Source: Seminavis robusta
Taxonomy: Eukaryota > Bacillariophyta > Bacillariophyceae > Naviculales > Naviculaceae
Assembly: GCA_903772945.1 (NCBI GenBank)
Contig: CAICTM010000573.1
Location: forward strand, 1-58,672
Length of the DNA stretch: 58,672 nucleotides
Direction: 5' to 3'
Made by a program: the position numbers and the translations under genes. Position 1 is the stretch's first letter. Every line of letters starts with the position of its first letter. Under the pieces are notes generated by a model. The model ran no database searches, was not told where the DNA came from, and saw only the letters and a list, made by a program, of their open reading frames with translations. Positions 38,909 through 49,352 of this stretch are shown here, piece by piece.

Positions 38909-39931
38909 TCAAAAAACTAGGTTGCTGGCAAGCAATGGACCTATCACTCCAAGGATCTTTATGCAATGCCAAACTAATTCTGCAAGACAGAGTCCAGCGG
39001 AGCTGAAACTTTGTTGCATCATGACTGCCCAACCACCAACATTGAAAAGGCAAGCATCCATCACAGATTTTGTAATCAGCAACCCAACCAACGGCTGTAC
39101 AAACCTCAGAAAGTTGCCAAGGAACCCCAAAAGTTTCTTCGCAACATCAGACGTATTGGTACTCCAGTCATCAGGGTTGCTTGTTTCCGGTGGTTGAACC
39201 TTGTGCTGCTGCGGCCAAAACATGACCTTGACGGCAAGTATCAGACCGACCACTGTGTTCAACTCCTTAGATCGGCACACGGATTCTTGTAGCTGGAGAC
39301 AAAAGGAACCCAAACCTTGTTGAAGGGTTGCCCAACCAACTGAATTGTTGATGTAGACAATGCTCACAGCTCTCAAAAAAATCAACTGAACAGACCATAG
39401 TAATACAGAAGACCAATGAAATCTGCCAAGAATCCTCAGCATGTGCTCCACAACCGGAGAAGTTCTCCTTGCTTGCAAGATGATTTGGCCGGATACGTTG
39501 CTTCCACCAGCCATCTTCTGCGTTCTGTTTGCATCATTTCCCTGGACTCCAATCCTCCAGTCGTCCTCCACCAATTGGTACATCTCCCATTCAGCAAAAG
39601 ACTCCAACAGATGGTCTCGTCTAGCCTCAGCTTCTTCCTTTGTTGCACGGCGCCAGCCATTGGGGATCTTGTCAGTAGGATTATTCCGGTGAACAATCAA
39701 CATGGCTGCCATTGAGTTGCACCAGTTTGTTGCGTTGATATCATCCTCATTGAGCCACTCCTCATGCTGTTCTTTGTACTGATCCCAACATTCTGAGGTC
39801 GCACCGAGCGGAGGAACTGGGGTTGTTTTGCAGGCAGCAGCTTGGTAGTAGTGATGATGGTGATATGGACCATTCCAGCTGTTCCCAATACTGACAAGCT
39901 GCACAAGGAAAAGTGTTCGAAGAGGGCTCAT
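38909..39931 (-). CDS. secretory-pathway multi-pass membrane protein, paralogue A
   Basis: This 340-residue protein starts at ATG 39931. It begins with a signal-like segment (MSPLRTLFLVQLVSIGNSWNG) and a His/Tyr-rich stretch (YHHHHYY). A soluble domain shared with the neighbour at 40397 follows: NSMAAMLIVHRNNPTDK, PNGWRRATKEEAEARRDHLL and WEMYQLVEDDW. After this come four hydrophobic stretches (around SVLLWSVQLIFLRAVSIVYI, NTVVGLILAVKVMFW, FLRFVQPLVGLLIT and the C-terminal LGVIGPLLASNLVF). The family is unrecognised and appears lineage-specific. It lies in tandem with paralogue B, and both share upstream boxes at matching distances. Glycosylation sites (NAT, NVS, NTS) fit an extracellular or luminal domain. 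Confidence 0.7.
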   Translation of the reverse strand: MSPLRTLFLVQLVSIGNSWNGPYHHHHYYQAAACKTTPVPPLGATSECWDQYKEQHEEWLNEDDINATNWCNSMAAMLIVHRNNPTDKIPNGWRRATKEEAEARRDHLLESFAEWEMYQLVEDDWRIGVQGNDANRTQKMAGGSNVSGQIILQARRTSPVVEHMLRILGRFHWSSVLLWSVQLIFLRAVSIVYINNSVGWATLQQGLGSFCLQLQESVCRSKELNTVVGLILAVKVMFWPQQHKVQPPETSNPDDWSTNTSDVAKKLLGFLGNFLRFVQPLVGLLITKSVMDACLFNVGGWAVMMQQSFSSAGLCLAELVWHCIKILGVIGPLLASNLVF

Positions 39932-40029
39932 GGGACTATTACAAATCGTATTGAGTTGGCCTTTTGTGGAACCTTCAGTTTGGGCACTCCTTGGAGATGT
40001 TGATGAGGTTGCGTCGGGGACAAGTCTTC

Positions 40030-40109
40030 GCCACGTGGTAATGGATCATTTGCTTGCTTGAAACCAATGCGGGACTCTGTTTTGACTTTTCCAAGTTTTG
40101 AGGGGAAGA
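40030..40109 (-). promoter_or_regulatory. conserved promoter boxes of paralogue A
   Basis: GCCACGTGGTAA (40030-40041, palindromic CCACGTGG core) lies 100 bp upstream of the ATG. CTTTTCCAAGTTTTGAGGGG (from 40086) lies 155 bp upstream. The same two boxes occur 102 and 158 bp upstream of paralogue B, while the sequence between them differs. CACGTG is a known bHLH/bZIP-type site. Confidence 0.65.
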
Positions 40110-40396
40110 CTGCACCCCAGCAAGCCGAAAGATCCTTTGCAATGCGAGATGCATCTCTTGCGGAATGAAAGCATCATGACTCGTAAAATTGAGCCAGAAT
40201 TCAATTGTGCAATGTCAATGACGTCGATCAGGGAAGTTGCCCTATCTCGGGCCATGAAGAATGAGAGTGCGACTCTGGACTGGCTACGGTATAGCTGAAG
40301 TTCTACCAGTAAGGTGAAGTCTATTGCTGGCCAGCTACTACATGTACATACATTACTTGGCCAGGCAGATGTACGGTTCATTCAGTATCTAGCATG

Positions 40397-41014
40397 CTAC
40401 ATCGTTGGAAGGGCGACCCAGTCACTTGCATTGTTCAGGCCGACAACGACAGCAGCTTTCATGAGTGACAACCCAAAAGACCACAGTACAGACCAGAGAA
40501 GACCGGCAAGCAACCCTAGCGCTTGCCCCATTACACCAGTACCGGTAGCAGGTTCTTGTCCGAGCAAGGAGCCAGCTGGCGTCGAACCGGTTGTCGCGAG
40601 AGAAATCACTTGACAGGATACGCAGTCTCCATCGCACATCTTTTGGATGTTTCCACCATACCCAGGACCATCAATCTTCCAGCGATCCTCCAACTCACAA
40701 ATCTCCCAGTCAGAAAAACACTCCACTAGATGGTCGTGTCTTGCCTTGGCTTCTTCCTTGGTTGCCAGGCGCCAGCCAATGGGGACCTTGCCAGAGGGAT
40801 TGTTCCTCTGAATTATCAACATGCTGTTTTTCAAGTCCTCCTGATAGGTGGCATCAGCAGCTTCATCGAACCATTCATGCTCTTGGTACCGGTCCCCAAA
40901 GGTTGCACGGAGAGGAGGAATGGTCGTCGCTTTCCAGCCAAAGCGGTGATGATGATGAGCACCATTCCAACCGTGGGCAACACCGACGAGAAGCAGCAGA
41001 AGAAGGAGCGTCAT
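40397..41014 (-). CDS. secretory-pathway membrane protein, paralogue B (shorter)
   Basis: This 205-residue protein starts at ATG 41014 with a strong signal peptide (MTLLLLLLLVGVAHG) followed by WNGAHHHH. The shared domain is clear: NSMLIIQRNNPSGK, PIGWRLATKEEAKARHDHLV and WEICELEDRWKI. One transmembrane region (LGLLAGLLWSVLWSFGLSLM) aligns with the first hydrophobic stretch of paralogue A. The protein then stops after NNASDWVALPTM, just where paralogue A continues (INNSVGWATLQQ), so it lacks the last three hydrophobic segments. This is either a truncation or the ancestral length. A short Cys pair CDGDCVSC is specific to B. The frame upstream of the ATG is open but starts only at TTG. Confidence 0.7.
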   Translation of the reverse strand: MTLLLLLLLVGVAHGWNGAHHHHRFGWKATTIPPLRATFGDRYQEHEWFDEAADATYQEDLKNSMLIIQRNNPSGKVPIGWRLATKEEAKARHDHLVECFSDWEICELEDRWKIDGPGYGGNIQKMCDGDCVSCQVISLATTGSTPAGSLLGQEPATGTGVMGQALGLLAGLLWSVLWSFGLSLMKAAVVVGLNNASDWVALPTM

Positions 41015-41114
41015 TGCAAGAGATGTCAATTGGTTTCCAGTTTTTGTCGAGGTTCCCAAAGAATGTCTTCACGAAAACCCATTCACCGTTGCCGCCAGCT
41101 CTGCTATGTAAATT

Positions 41115-41195
41115 GCCACGTGGTAAAATCAAAAGGGGTACCAGGTACTAGCCGAAATCCTAACGAAAGATCTTTTCCAAGTTTTGAGGGGAAGA
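41115..41195 (-). promoter_or_regulatory. conserved promoter boxes of paralogue B
   Basis: GCCACGTGGTAA (41115-41126) and CTTTTCCAAGTTTTGAGGGG (from 41172) match the boxes upstream of paralogue A in order and distance. Conservation of two boxes in otherwise divergent flanks suggests shared regulation rather than simple recent duplication. Confidence 0.65.
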
Positions 41196-41391
41196 ACTTC
41201 GGAAGTCTTGTTTGCCCTTGCGAACAGCGGTAAGTACTGGATCGTGGTATCTTTGGAATGATACAGAAGTGGCCGAAAGCATGAAACTCCAAGTGTCGGT
41301 GCTGTCAACGCTGTTTGCTGACAAGTTTCTGAACCCGGGCTCGCTCAGCTCAGGGTACGACAAGCCCCAACGCATAATTGTTGCTTGGAGC
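41196..41391. other. intergenic, no gene supported
   Basis: This is the stretch between the promoter boxes of paralogue B and the possible 3' extension of the SET gene. No features were seen. Confidence 0.5.
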
Positions 41392-43726
41392 TCATTTCAG
41401 CTTTTTTGAACGATCCTCCCAAACCGCCTTGTTGATTGTTGCCCATCGTTGCATGAACGGTTCGGATTGATACGGATCCCAGAACGTCATGGAGCTCATC
41501 ATTACAAACGTCTGAAACTCTGAAAAGGACGGGAGAATCAGTTGGTGGTCACACAACGTCTGCAACGCCGTTCGAGAGGCTTCATCCTCGTTGCAGGTCA
41601 TGAGGACTGCCACCAAGCAACAGATCCTGCACTCGCGTTTCTTGCCGCAGCCCTCCACGAATGGCGTACCCCAAGGATGTCGCTGCCTCGACGGCTTTTC
41701 GTGCTCCCTTGCGGTCCATATCGCTGGCACACTGCAAGGCTTCCATCATGTGAATGTTGTAGATTGTGTGTTGGAACTCTGGCGGCAGACTGGCGTGAGC
41801 GGATACAATCTTTTTCCGACGCGACTTGGAAAGGAGATCGTTGATGGACCGAATCGCTTCTCCGGCACTGAGTCGTTTTTGCGCTTGGACGACTTCTTCG
41901 TTCATGGCCTCTAGTTCTGGATTGGACCGCATCAAATGACACCATGGACAGGCACAGTCGAATCCCTTGCCTCCACTCCAACGCTGAAATTTGTCTTTTC
42001 GATCGCGGTACGACAGAGCGGCATGGACGTAGCTAATGGCGAGTTCGTCTCCCTTTTGGATGGGTTTGGCGGCATGGACAAACATGAAATTTCCAATCTG
42101 TGCCCATGTGCAATTGGGTGTACAGGAATGGTTGAACATGGAGGTTGGCAACCATAGTCCCACACCAAAATCATTGTCGTCGTCCTCCTCCCTTGGCGGT
42201 CGGAGCTCAAAGGGTGACGCCGGACTGTTGAGATCCACTCCAAATCGATTGGATTCGAGAATGGATCGAATCCTCGCCAGATCAATCGTCGGTTTTTCTT
42301 GTTGTTGTTCAAGTGCCACTTGACCAAACGCCTCGAGTTGATAGAACGACGGGACCAGACTTGGATTGTTGAGTAACGTACATGTAGATACGGCTTCATG
42401 GACTTGACTGACTTCATAGAGATGCTTCTTTTTGGCCGTGGTCAGTTTGCCATGATGATGACAAAAGGCAAATGCCCGCGAGGCTGTCAACAAGGTTCCC
42501 TCTGGAATGTCTTGTTTGGCCAAGACACCTCGGTAGGAAACGCCATCGGCCGGTCGCACGACGGTGACTCCCAGATCAATGTGAGGAGACTGGTAGTCGG
42601 CATAATGGCGGGGCAACATGGGTGATTGCGCTGCTTCTTGCAACAGCTTTCGATAATTGTACTTGCCCATGGATTGTTGCAGTATAGCTTGTAGACAGTC
42701 CCCCAGCATGGTTTGGATGGAGGATGCGTCCGTGTTCGGGTCATCTTGCTGGCGTAGTTGAAGGAGGATATCCTTGGCCGCTGTGGGTTGATTGCGATGC
42801 AGCAATGCTTTGGCGAGTCGAAACTGTGCCTTGGAATGCTGTGGATCATGATGCTCCAGAATTTGTCGGGCGTATTGTTCGGCTTGGTCGTATCGTTCGG
42901 ATCGTAAACAGGCTTCTGCCATGTTTCCCAGACACGCCACGACGACATCTTTGTCTTGTGGTTGTTGCTGTTGTTGCTGTTCTATAGTAGCGATTGCTTG
43001 TTGGTAGTACCGGAGCGCCGCACGATATGCCTGTTTGGAAAATGCTTCATTGCCCTTGTCTTTGAGTTGAGCGGGAGACAGTGAGTTTTGTGGGGAAGCG
43101 GATGGAGCGTCGTTGGTGTTGCTGGCATGACGCATCCATTCTTCCTTAGTATGGAATAGTTGTATGCAATCTGGATTGTCACAACGAATCATGACGAGTG
43201 CATGGTTTGTGTGTTTTTGATCATTGGCACTACTACCAGTAGTGGTCCAAATAGTGTTGGGCACTACAAGAGGGTTGGTAATGGCCAAGTAAGTATTCTC
43301 AGGGATGGCTTGCCCAATGGTGTGTTCCTCGTGGGCTTGCACGTAGTTCCACAAGGACAACGTCACGACAAGCTTGTCCTCCTCATCATCATCTTCGGAT
43401 GCTGCTTGAACCAACGTCTAAAGAGCATTGCATTGGACAAAGGGAGTCTTGACGGTGCGACAATACAGAATCCGTTGGGACCATTCCTGATTCACTCGAG
43501 ACGATACTTCTTTCAACTGGATGGATTCGAGCGGAACATTCTTGGATGGTACAGGGCCTTGCTCTACCAGAGGACGCTCGGAAAGCCATTCTTCCTTACT
43601 ACTCCTTCGCTTAGTATTGCTACTTGCAACAGCATGAGATTCTTCAAAGAGTTTCGGCAGGGCGCCAGCAAGATCTTGCAGAGATTCCAAAGACACAGAG
43701 GACGACTCGCCGTCAGGATTCTGCAT
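41392..43726 (-). pseudogene. TPR-SET (SMYD-like) protein with an in-frame stop and a 3' frame change
   Basis: From ATG 43726 the frame reads 102 residues, ending FVQCNAL then TAG (43418-43420). It continues in the same frame with TLVQAASEDDDEEDKLVVTL for 610 more residues to 41582. TPR-like helices follow (DKGNEAFSKQAYRAALRYYQ, YDQAEQYARQILEHH). Then comes a SET domain: YRGVLAKQDIPEGTLL, SMFNHSCTPNCTWAQ, KGDELAISY and a post-SET-like CACPWC. This layout fits lysine methyltransferases that also bind partners by TPR. A 36-nt (GTCAAG...TTTAG) or 78-nt (GTGAAT...TTTAG) intron could remove the stop. I favour a nonsense change or assembly error, because the sequence across the stop looks like continuous domain. 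At the 3' end another frame continues DEASRTALQTLCDHQ to 41392. Confidence 0.65.
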
Positions 43727-44300
43727 CGTTGGCTTAGCTAGTATGAAGCTAGCTGCCTGATGGAATACTTCAACTCAGCACCCGATCGTCAAGTCCTTCC
43801 AACCAAATGAAAGGTGCTTCCTCGACAAAGAGCCTTCGTCGGGCGTTTGTGGTTTGTGGGCTTCAAAGATCTTGGATCTTTTCCAACTTTTTGAACTTTT
43901 GACAATTGGAGGAACATTTACTGAAAAATTGGGTTGAGAATCGTCAATTTTCTCAAACTAATCGGTGGGAGCGTCGATCGGCACCACCAGGTATCCGTGC
44001 ATGCCTTTCCATGCTGTGTGATCTCGGGTTGCGGCAGCTTCGCTTCCACAAACATCTCTCACTCGAGCTATCTTCTCTCTATCCTTTGATCCTAGCTAGC
44101 TATGAAAGTCTCAGGAGTCCTTCGATGTCTGTGCAATGGAATGTTGTGATGTAACGAAAGCAACAAGGAAAGACACAGAAAATCGTATGCAACGAAGATT
44201 CCCTATTTTCTTAAATGCAAGTGATCGAGTCTCGGTCTACAAAAATGAGAAATCCCTTCCCCTTAGTTATCCAACATCCAACCAAGGGCACGGGTACCCA
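43727..44300. other. intergenic, no gene supported
   Basis: This is the region between the SET gene start and the 3' end of the LRR gene. CTAGCTAGCTATG occurs near 44092. There is no coding evidence. Confidence 0.6.
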
Positions 44301-47055
44301 TCAACAAGCACAGTCACACCCACACAACAACTCGGTGCAGTCAAAAGATGATCCAGAAGACCCCTCACAAGATTCCAACCCATTGCTGATGCATCTGCCA
44401 TTGACAGCACAAAGAGGTTCTGGAATAACACCAGAGAGCAAGCTGTTGCCCTCAATCCGGAAACTGTACAGTGATTCCTGCAAGGAAGCCAGTTCAGATG
44501 GAACAGTTCCACGGAGGAGATTGTTTTCCATGGTAAGCCTACCCAGGGATGTCAAAAGCCCAAACTCCGAAGGGATACGACCGGTCAAGCGGTTAGCTTC
44601 CAGAGTGAGATATTCCAGCTGGGTTAGGCCAGAGAGCTCACTGGGAATGGCACCAGAAAGCTGGTTTGATTCAAGGCCTAGACGAAGAAGTCGCAGCAAA
44701 CCCAGCACAGAGGGGAGTGTGCCAGTGAAAGAATTGTGGTCCAGTTTCAAAATGGCAGCCGAAGCAAGCAGACCAAGTTCACTAGGCAGAGTTCCCTGGA
44801 GAAGATTGCCAGTCAAAGAAAGGATCCAGAGATTTGATAGGGATCCAAGCTCGCTTGGGAGCATACCGGTAAGGTGGTTCCCCAACAAAATCAGCCATTC
44901 TAATGATCTAGCCTGACCAAGCTCTGTAGGAATGGTCCCTTGAAATGGAGAAAAAGGACAATCGAAACATGAGCATCAATCAAATAATAGCCTCCTGGCA
45001 GTAAGATGCTTTGACAAATGAGACAGCAGACCTACCAGAGAGATCACAGTCATCCAATACCAGCCACCTCAACTTTGGGAAAGCACCAACACTTGATGGA
45101 ATAGTACCTCGTAACTTCTCATTACGGCCAAGCACAAGGCTGTCCAGATTGCTTAGTTGCCAAAGTTCATCCGGAATGGACCCTTCCAGCTTGTTGTCAT
45201 TCAGCCCAATGACTTCAAATGATGATATGCTGCCCATTTCCTTTGGTATGGATCCAGACAGCCCAGTCGAGAAAATGGCAAGCCCCCGCAACTGCTGAAG
45301 CTGTCCAATGTAGCTCGATATTGAGCCAACAAGAGGATTCAGACCAGCAGAAAGAGTTTCAAGTGAGGTCAAGCTGTAAAGTTCCTTGGGCAGTGAACCC
45401 ACAAGATTGTTCTGATCTAGCCACAAGTGCTGATAGAGCCCATGCTTGTCACATTGGCTGTCAGGTAGAGGCTCCAAGAAGCCTGATAGGAAGCTTGGGT
45501 ATAGCTTTCCTAGGAATGACTTGAGAGCAAATTCTTGATTTTGGAACCATGTACATTCATGCAGATGGTAGCTTCCCCAACCTGTCTTGTTGAACCATTG
45601 AGTTGGGCCTGCAGTGGAATAGAAGACAGTCATCAGAGCATGCCTTTGCAGTATGCGCTGCTTTGGGTATCCGAAGACAAAGGGATCCTCTAGAAGCCAT
45701 TGAAAAGCTTGGTACTGCACTGAAGATGTATCTTCCAATGCCTTGGTGGTGTGATCTGGCAGCAGGGATAGGAGGAACGATTCCATGGAGGTCGGAGCTG
45801 TGGTTGTGCTCAGGCTCATTGATGGAGCCATTGTTGGGGACTCGGTTGCTTCAATTTGATCTTTGTCTGGCAAGAGGAAAGCGAGCAAGAGTACAACCAT
45901 GAGAATGGAAATCAACCACGGCACAACCCCCTTCACAGCAGCTTTTAGGTTCTCCTTGCGTCTTTTGACTCTTGCTTCATCCGAGTCTTGTCCAGACTCT
46001 CTGACGGTTCGTAGTTTTTCTGCAGTCGGTAAGGTTGTTGTAGATGGCTCGTCAACTGGGACAGCAATGGACAATCTATTGCTGTTTGTTTGAGATGGAT
46101 TGGCAAATTCGAAGCTTTCACTTTTGAAGGATGTCAGAGAAGCACTTCCGAATAACCTTACTCGCCCCAGAATCGAAAAGCGAAAATCAGTGTTGCGACG
46201 TACGCCCACCCCTGGCACTCCAGCATAGGCTCCCGGACGAGCTAGCTCGGTAGTAACTGTTACAGAACCAGGTACTCCAGCATAGGCTCCGGGATGAACT
46301 GACTGGTTGACTGCTTGCACCACTTGCCCCACTGTTGGATTGATAACACCGGGTTGTCGTCGTTCCAGCGTTTGGATGTTGTGACGAAAGAAAGATAGCT
46401 GGCCTTGTTGTTGGGTGTCACAGAAAGGGGCTTCGACACCCTTTAGTAAATCAAAGTTGGTTTCGAGCTCGTTTCCACTGGACCTGCTTGTTTGGCTATC
46501 TTGGCGATCGATATACTGTACTCTCTGCAGATTCATGGTGGCTGCTCTGCAGGCTCTGGCTTCAACAACCTTCATTACATAGTTGGTTCCGTTGCTTTCG
46601 TTGCGTGCAATTATAGTCTGCCTTGGTGATAGCGCTCCTGTGGGCCTGATTTCCATGTTGCCGTTTCCTTCTTCTGTTTCATCCGTTTGCTCTGTTTGCT
46701 GCAGTGTCGCGTCCGTGGATCGCGATCTAGCCCCAATATCCGCTAGTGCATCACCATCGCTTTCCCCGTGCTCTACACTGGTGTACGAAGTGGTTTGTTC
46801 GGGTGCTTCTATTTCACTTGCCTTGGTAGGTGGCTCTCTGTTGGCATTGGAGGCAGTGTTAGATGGCTCGAGCTCATCCACATCAACTCCCTGGTCACAA
46901 GCATCAGAAAATTCATCCACATCTACACTCTGGAAATAAGCATCAGTGAGTTCATCAAAATCAATGCCATGGGCAGAAGCAGCTAGAGCTCGCTGGCTCA
47001 ATTCAACAAGCTTGATTGGATCAAGTTGGTCTTCACCATGACCATTATTCGACAT
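44301..47055 (-). CDS. single-pass membrane LRR protein, paralogue A
   Basis: Exon 1 is 47055-45036 and exon 2 is 44938-44301. The intron 44939-45035 (97 nt) has GTAGGT...TTTCAAG ends. The product is about 885 residues. The N-terminal half is cytosolic by topology, with acidic repeats (GIDFDELTDAY, SVDVDEFSDACDQ, GVDVDELE) and two PGAYAGVPG motifs; RFSILGRV precedes the membrane. One transmembrane segment lies near residues 378-395 (WLISILMVVLLLAFLL). The outer part starts with a cap (YQAFQWLLEDPFVFGYPKQR, NKTGWGSY, HECTWF), then plant-receptor-type LRRs such as LTSLETLSAGLNPLVGSI, FEVIGLNDNKLEGSIPDEL and LESNQLSGAIPSEL, and ends CGCDCAC. There is no kinase domain. It is likely a surface receptor or adhesion protein. 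ATG 47055 was chosen because the frame above it needs TTG. Confidence 0.85.
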
Positions 47056-47606
47056 GTTTACTCTGCCTATTACCAGGTATTCTTCAGTCCTAGCTAGCTT
47101 GCTACGAGTAGTGCATTCGTTGTGTGTTGCCACTCCCCACTCCCTCGAAAGAGGAAACAACGATGAGTGATGGTTTCGAGGCGTTTCGAGGTCCAAGTCC
47201 CACGCATGCGGGGTAGGATAACTGGATTACAAAAGGGCCAAACAAATCCTGGGCAGCAAATGTGCCAAGGAGCCAGTGAGCATGAACGCATGAACGCATG
47301 AACGCATGAACGATAAAGTAGACGTGTTGCTAGACTATTCAATTGACAGCACAGAAATTGTTATTTAACTGTAAAGGGCGCAAACGATCCTGGATGTTAA
47401 TAGAATCTGATGTTGCTGGTTGCGGGAGGATGAATGAATGCAAATGTGCAAGTGATGAGTGATGGGGTCGGTGACCATGACATCGTTGTTTCGCTTGTGG
47501 CTTGGCCACAGCCCACTGGCGCTCGCAAACATCGCGCCATAAAATGGCCCCCTCTTCCAAGCTCAATCCAACCACCTGAGCAATTTGTTTTAGTAATTCC
47601 ATTTAC
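47056..47606. other. 5' flank of LRR paralogue A with an 8-bp tandem repeat
   Basis: GCATGAAC is repeated four times at 47280-47311. A short target-site copy of the neighbouring MITE (CCATTTAC) ends this stretch at 47606. No gene is supported. Confidence 0.7.
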
Positions 47607-48134
47607 CAGGGTTGCTGGTTCAATTAATATTTCATGAAATAGTTCAACTAGGGTTCACGAACCGGTTCATGAAGCGCACGTTCATGAAGAGGTTCATGGG
47701 GGGTTTGGGCCCTTCATGAACTAGGTTCAAGGTTCATCAAAACACACAATTTGGTGAACTTTTCCACATTATTGGTTCATGTGAATTCTACACCACAAAT
47801 GAGGCAACTCATGTCTAGTTAGCAAAATTTTCCTGACTTGTAACACCACCTTCAGTCCAACGATCCACCATCTACCTCTTGTGCCAGGTTTGGTGACCCA
47901 CCGTATTGACTTTTGTTCTCAAATGCGAGCTTGCAGGCTGTATTTGCTAACCATAACCCTGTATTTGCTAACCATAACCCTAGGATTTGGTTCATGAATG
48001 GGTTCATGAATAGGTTCATGAGGCTGCTCAAAATTGGGGTGTTCACGAACTGGTTCAGTTCACGAGCATCGTGTTACCCGAACTTTTGTGATGAACAAAG
48101 TTCACATCCAAAATTAGTTGAACCAGCAACCCTG
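47607..48134. mobile_element. hAT-type MITE with perfect 8-bp target duplication
   Basis: The 528-bp element begins CAGGGTTGCTGGTTCAATTAAT and ends with the inverted form ATTAGTTGAACCAGCAACCCTG. The 8-bp sequence CCATTTAC lies immediately on both sides (47599-47606 and 48135-48142), the target-duplication length of hAT transposons. CAGGG-type ends also fit hAT. Clusters of GGTTCATGAA/TTCATGAA lie inside each end (about 47650-47775 and 47989-48065), like the subterminal repeats bound by hAT transposases. There is no transposase gene, so it must depend on an autonomous relative. Confidence 0.9.
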
Positions 48135-49352
48135 CCATTTACAGTACTTCTCTCCGTACTCCGTAGCTAGCTAGGTGACCTTTGTGCCTATGTGGCTTAA
48201 TAAAAATCCAGAAGCAAGTCTCATTTATGCCCATTGGAAGAAGGTTCTCGTTCCTCTACGGGCACGAGCGTGCAGTTGAAGACAAAAGCATTTACGGAGT
48301 ACCAGGTACTGCTCGAGCACTCAGTGCTCGTACAGCTGCTCGTACCCAGTTCCCAGTTCCAATTCACCTCCTATTCACACTTTCACTGCGAGTCTCCAAG
48401 TACATGTACATGTAGCTTTTGCCAGCTGAGTAGTTCCTTTTTTCCTGTATTCTTGGAGTTTTTCATGTATGTATCCTTATAGAACCTTAGTCTACATGTA
48501 CTAGTACCTCTACGGGCTACCGGTAGCTAGCTAGTGTCGACTGTGGATAGTTCGGTTCACACTGCTCTGCTGCTACGTTATTGGCATGTCGCAGTCTACT
48601 TGAAAGCGTATTATTTGTGCCGCGAAGGCTCACTGACTTTGCTGCAGCCAAACAAGTATACGCTAGCTTATTAGCGCTGCCTATCGCTCCCCTCCCTTTG
48701 TATTCAGTCAGCCTTCATGCGGCTTGGTTCCACCACTTGTGGATGGTGCTGCAGACGCAATTTTTGCTGAAGGCTGGTTGTACAATTGCGCCGACAGCAC
48801 CTACGGCGTATGTAGCAATGCTCTGCTGGGTTAAACGGTCCCTCCTTACGTACCGGTATCAGGTGACGTCATTAATAGTCTAGCGAACCCTGGACCGGTA
48901 GCAAGGAGTTAAAGTCAATAGTCCAATATTAAATCTCCAGGGTCCTCGCTAACTTGGCTTTCCACAACGGTCCGGTCCCAGCACAGCTATGCAAACTATC
49001 AGGACTACGATAAACTCACCCCGGCACATTTCTTATTCATGGTCAGGCCACGCCCACGCGATTTGATGATTCGATTCCTTTGCTCAAGATGAGCCCCGGG
49101 CCAACTTGAATAAAATGCCATTGTAGTCTCTAATAGAGTCGACGATCGATAGCAGGATAGATTGTATCGTTCTGTTGGTGTTGTGCGAGTATTCTTGAAA
49201 CTCGAAACATTCTGGAAACCATCTCACTCCGTGCGTTTCCTCTTTCGTGCGAGTGGTGCGCTCTTCAACAAAAAGCACCAGTGAAGAAGTATCTGGTACG
49301 TAGATCATTCTACCTACTCTAAACCCCCCGTGTATCTGGTACCTGGTAAAAC
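48135..49352. other. 5' flank of LRR paralogue B
   Basis: No gene is supported. GTACATGTACATGTAG near 48401 and ACCGGTAGCTAGCTAG near 48520 are further palindrome clusters. TACCTGGTAA just before the ATG resembles the sequence before paralogue A's ATG. Confidence 0.6.
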
